Source: Candidatus Scalindua sp. (GTDB lineage Bacteria > Planctomycetota > Brocadiia > Brocadiales > Scalinduaceae). From it: a DNA stretch of 64,000 bases. The position numbers were made by a program, and so were the translations under genes. This document shows, in pieces, positions 61,109 to 64,000 of this stretch (its first letter is position 1; each line of letters starts with the position of its first letter). The notes beneath the pieces are model-generated. The model worked only from the letters and a program-made list of their open reading frames with translations, was not told the origin of the DNA and ran no database searches. The stretch spans positions 1-64,000 of the forward strand of contig JAIQZU010000079.1 of the NCBI GenBank assembly GCA_021776915.1. Direction: 5' to 3'.

Positions 61109-62185
61109 ATGGAACAGATAATTAAGGCAGAAAAAATACTCGTCAGAGCGCCCAATTGGGTCGGTGATGTTGTAATGGCAACTCCCGCATTCAGGTGTAT
61201 CAGGGAGAACTTTGCCGACTCGCACATAACCTTGCTGATTAAGAAGAATTTAAGAGGCATAGTAGATGGTTCTTTCTGGTTTGATGAGGTTATTGAACTT
61301 GAACCCGGGAGGAGAAGAAGTACAAAGGATTTCTTGTGCCTGATCTACAAGCTCAGGCAGGAAAGATTCGATCTGGGGTTTTTATTCCCAAATTCATTCA
61401 GTTCCGCACTTATGGTGTGGCTGAGCGGTGTGAGTAGACGCATTGGATACAGGCGAGACGCACGTTCTCTCTTATTGACAGACGGCATAGAGAGGCTGAG
61501 TGAGAACGGGAAATTTCTGCCAACCTATATGGGAGATTATTATCTAAAACAATGTACTCAACTTGGCTGTAAGATAGGCTCGAAGAAGTTAGAGTTGTTT
61601 ATCTCCGGAGAATGTGAAGATAGTGCGAATGAGTTATTAGAAAAATACAATATTGATAAAAAACCCTTTATCCTGATAAGTCCGGGATCATCTTACGGTT
61701 CTGCAAAACTCTGGACTGCGGAGGGATTTGCCAGAACAGCAGATTTATTAAAAGAATCTGTTGATTGTAATATAGTCCTGACTTCCGGTCCTGGCGAAAC
61801 AGAGCTTGCTGATGAAATAGAAGGATTATCTGAAAAAGGCTTAATCAATCTTTCAAGGGCCTCAATCTCCCTTGATGTCTTTAAGGCAATCGTAAAGCGG
61901 TGTATGCTCTTAATAACGTTGGATTCAGGACCAAGGCATTTTGCAGTAGCGCTTAATCGGCCCGTTGTCGTGCTGATGGGTTCTAATGACCCCAGATATG
62001 CAGAATCTGAATACGAGATTGGTAAAGTTATAAGGGAAGATGTTGATTGCTCACCATGCCAGCTTAAGACATGCCCTACGGACCACCGTTGTATGACCCG
62101 GATATCACCCGAGAAGGTTGTAGAGACTTGTATCGATGTATTAAATCCAAAAAAAGAGCACAACCAGACTTCCATTTTAAATTAA
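61109..62185 (+). CDS. waaF: Lipopolysaccharide heptosyltransferase II
   Basis: A 358-aa GT9 protein: ILVRAPNWVGDVVMATPAFR with the catalytic-Asp segment, ISPGSSYGSAKLWTAEGFAR and LDSGPRHFAVALNRPVVVLM (donor binding). It adds heptose to LPS inner core using ADP-heptose at the inner membrane. A Cys-rich segment, DCSPCQLKTCPTDHRCM, is typical of WaaF. A truncated duplicate is upstream; the intact gene has normal length. Confidence 0.92.
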   Translation: MEQIIKAEKILVRAPNWVGDVVMATPAFRCIRENFADSHITLLIKKNLRGIVDGSFWFDEVIELEPGRRRSTKDFLCLIYKLRQERFDLGFLFPNSFSSALMVWLSGVSRRIGYRRDARSLLLTDGIERLSENGKFLPTYMGDYYLKQCTQLGCKIGSKKLELFISGECEDSANELLEKYNIDKKPFILISPGSSYGSAKLWTAEGFARTADLLKESVDCNIVLTSGPGETELADEIEGLSEKGLINLSRASISLDVFKAIVKRCMLLITLDSGPRHFAVALNRPVVVLMGSNDPRYAESEYEIGKVIREDVDCSPCQLKTCPTDHRCMTRISPEKVVETCIDVLNPKKEHNQTSILN

Positions 62186-62255
62186 CCTCCTCCATTTCGG
62201 GAGGCGTTTACGTCCGCCCTGGCGGGAATCCAGTACTGGACTCCTTGCGAAAGCA
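62186..62255. repeat. Dispersed repeat after waaF
   Basis: cctccatttcgggagg with gcgggaatccag and ttgcgaaagcaagg, matching in degenerate form the segments near 22646 and 57010. Confidence 0.55.
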
Positions 62256-62277
62256 AGGTTATTCATGTATTAATACT

Positions 62278-62333
62278 GGTTCAGGCTTGTAGCCTGAACC
62301 TAAACGCTTTGGTTCAATCTGCAAGATTGAACC
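62278..62333. terminator. Twin perfect hairpins, possible terminator/repeat
   Basis: ggttcaggct/agcctgaacc (62278-62300, loop tgt) and ggttcaatct/agattgaacc (62311-62333, loop gca) are two 10-bp perfect palindromes sharing the ggttca start, ten bases apart. Neither has a long T tract, so they could be repeats rather than terminators. They separate waaF from the kinase gene. Confidence 0.6.
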
Positions 62334-62353
62334 AAATGTCGTCAAGTTAGAAA

Positions 62354-64000
62354 ATGTATAATAGCACTATGTCAATAAGAACTGTAAAGAACGGAGCACA
62401 CTGGACTGTAAGGAAAGGGTACGAAAGCATCACGGATAAGATAAATCTTGATGATTTCAGTTCTGCCTTAAATGGAAAACCTTATAAAACTATAAAGGAA
62501 ACTAGAGTACGGTCTGTTATTTCAATGCCAGGTTCAGACGTAAATGAAAATGGAATATACATCAAGTATTTCAAGCGAAATGGCTATAGTGATTACGTCA
62601 AGTATCTGCTTGTACCAACCAGAACCTGGACGGAGTGGAAGGTTGCAAATGAGTTGTTGGGCCAGAATATCAATACTGCCCTGCCACTTGCAACAGCAGA
62701 GAAAAGAAGATACGGTATGCTGGACAGCAGCCTGTTGGTTACAGAGGCAGTCACAAATAGTGAATCACTCATGGAATTTTGTCAGGCCAACTTTGAAGGT
62801 GCTTCTTTGCCAGAGGATAAAGAGGCCGAAAAGAAAAAGTTGCTGCGTAAGCTGGTATATTTTATAAGGAATATTCATGAAAAAGTGGTTTGTCACTACG
62901 ACCTTCATGCAGGAAACATATTGATCAAATTCAAGAATAAGCAATCCTCTTCAATCCATGATTGTGACCTCTACTTAATGGACCTTCACCGCGTAAAAAT
63001 TCTGAACAGAATGTCCTATCGTAAGAGACGGTACAATCTTGCACAGGTTTTCAACTCATTATCATCCATACTAACAGAATCTGATAAATTAGATTTTCTT
63101 AGATCGTATGGGAGTAATACACTTGGTAACATTACTGGCGAAGACGAACTCGTAGGGCAGATAGAATCGCAATCCTCAAGAATAAGGAATATCCATTACA
63201 GAAGTAGGCTGAAAAGATGTCTGAAGGAAAGCAGTGTCTTTTCAAAGAAAAGATCTACCGGCATGAAAACATTTTTCCGGAAAGGTTATGATGCAAACCG
63301 CTTTGCAGGGCTGATCGAGAAACACCATAATGCATTGGTAAGCGGTGATAAGACCATAGTCATGAAATGCGACTCAAAGACTGCTTTAACCAGATTCCCT
63401 CTTGAAAATGAGAAAATTCGGAGTGTTGTAGTAAAACAATATAAGGTAGGATGTGTAGGATGCGTTTTAAAAAACATCTTCCGTGGTTCTGCAGGGAGGA
63501 AGGCATGGATTGCCGGTAATGGTTTATTGGTATACGGCATCAACACACCTGAACCACTGGCCTTAATGGAGAAGAAAGTATTAGGAATTACTACAAACAG
63601 CTACCTGATTATGGAAGACGCCAGAGAATGTCTGGAGATGGACAGGTACATATTGAAGAATTTTCACGGTAAATCATCATTGAGTAAGTTGAAAAAGAAA
63701 AGGGTACTTATAAATAATCTTGCAGAGACTATGGGAAGGATGCACAACCAGAATATTTTCCATCATGATTTGAAGACGTGTAATATCATGGTAAAAGAAA
63801 AAGGTAAATCGTCCTGCATCACATTCCTGGATTTTGATAAAGTCTCTTTTGAAGAAGAAATAACTATCCGGAAAAGGGTCAAAAATCTTACACAGATGAA
63901 CCTGTCTACCCCGAAACTTATTTCGACAACGGATAGATTGAGATTCCTGAATGAATACTTGAGACAATGCAGCATAATAGACGAAAAGGAAAACATACTC
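62354..64000 (+). CDS. Double WaaP/Kdo-kinase-like protein, 3' end outside window
   Basis: The frame is open for 549 codons from ATG 62354 (alternative ATG 62369) to the window end, so the gene is incomplete. Two kinase-like units follow one another. In the first, VVCHYDLHAGNILIKF and LYLMDLHRVKIL give the catalytic HxD and the metal-binding DLH. In the second, IFHHDLKTCNIMVKEK and FLDFDKVSF do the same. An upstream WKVANELLGQNINTALPLA and GRKAWIAGNGLLVYGINTPE mark the N-lobes. The family phosphorylates lipopolysaccharide core sugars (WaaP, Kdo kinase). A tandem pair in one chain is unusual. It lies downstream of waaF, supporting an LPS role. Confidence 0.75.
   Translation, partial: MYNSTMSIRTVKNGAHWTVRKGYESITDKINLDDFSSALNGKPYKTIKETRVRSVISMPGSDVNENGIYIKYFKRNGYSDYVKYLLVPTRTWTEWKVANELLGQNINTALPLATAEKRRYGMLDSSLLVTEAVTNSESLMEFCQANFEGASLPEDKEAEKKKLLRKLVYFIRNIHEKVVCHYDLHAGNILIKFKNKQSSSIHDCDLYLMDLHRVKILNRMSYRKRRYNLAQVFNSLSSILTESDKLDFLRSYGSNTLGNITGEDELVGQIESQSSRIRNIHYRSRLKRCLKESSVFSKKRSTGMKTFFRKGYDANRFAGLIEKHHNALVSGDKTIVMKCDSKTALTRFPLENEKIRSVVVKQYKVGCVGCVLKNIFRGSAGRKAWIAGNGLLVYGINTPEPLALMEKKVLGITTNSYLIMEDARECLEMDRYILKNFHGKSSLSKLKKKRVLINNLAETMGRMHNQNIFHHDLKTCNIMVKEKGKSSCITFLDFDKVSFEEEITIRKRVKNLTQMNLSTPKLISTTDRLRFLNEYLRQCSIIDEKENIL

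Noticed and set aside
62071-62292. Plus-strand frame overlapping the waaF end
   Set aside because: Out of frame with waaF and extends into a dispersed repeat.

Overview
The window looks like chromosomal DNA of an AT-rich Gram-negative bacterium. The gene types (LPS heptosyltransferase, WaaP-type kinases, class I two-subunit fumarase, cytosolic molybdoenzyme, two-domain NDK-like protein) and a GyrA whose 83/87 positions are not the usual Ser/Asp suggest Planctomycetota, possibly an anammox-type Brocadiales lineage. That assignment is inference from gene style, not a database match. No rRNA, tRNA or CRISPR array was recognised.

Layout. (1) About 1-12 kb is accessory DNA: the 5' end of a transposase at the left edge, an exported protein, a RelE-like toxin-antitoxin pair caught between two copies of a gene tail, a candidate defence island (PIN nuclease, DUF4297/Cap4-like nuclease, HerA-type ATPase, 926-aa protein with a nuclease-like N-terminus), a GC-rich spermidine-synthase-like gene, a decayed DUF433/DUF5615 pair and a MazEF-type pair. 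(2) About 12-38 kb is mostly core: a P-loop kinase, FetB-like permease, GNAT, ferritin-like protein, isocitrate dehydrogenase overlapping a molybdopterin oxidoreductase, CysQ, an M48/PDZ lipoprotein, a K+ channel, a BASS transporter, fumarase alpha/beta, a response regulator with degenerate GGDEF, GyrA, a metallo-hydrolase, a tandem NDK-domain protein, DnaE, and an NtrC-type regulator with its kinase. (3) About 38-58 kb is a surface-glycan cluster: radical SAM, methyltransferases, carbamoyltransferase, glycosyltransferases of the GT2, GT4 and GT39 types, sugar aminotransferase/dehydratase and epimerase genes, and a tandem pair of membrane glycosyltransferases. VapBC and small exported proteins interrupt it. 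(4) About 58-64 kb holds an SH3-like exported protein, a dense row of small toxin-antitoxin genes (DUF2283, nucleotidyltransferase remnant, YgiT/DUF4258, HicAB), a duplicated and internally deleted waaF copy, the intact waaF, and a WaaP-like double kinase running off the right edge.

How it works together: the glycan genes make and decorate nucleotide sugars (epimerase, transaminase, RfbH/ColD-like dehydratase), assemble them (GT2/GT4/GT39) and modify them (methyl, carbamoyl). waaF and the kinase belong to the LPS core or lipid A side. icd and fumarase are TCA-cycle genes. The accessory regions are rich in toxin-antitoxin loci, palindromic repeats and partial duplications, which suggests repeated insertion and decay. 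The most interesting candidates are the HerA-centred defence island with its uncharacterised 926-aa partner, and the tandem-kinase protein at the right edge.
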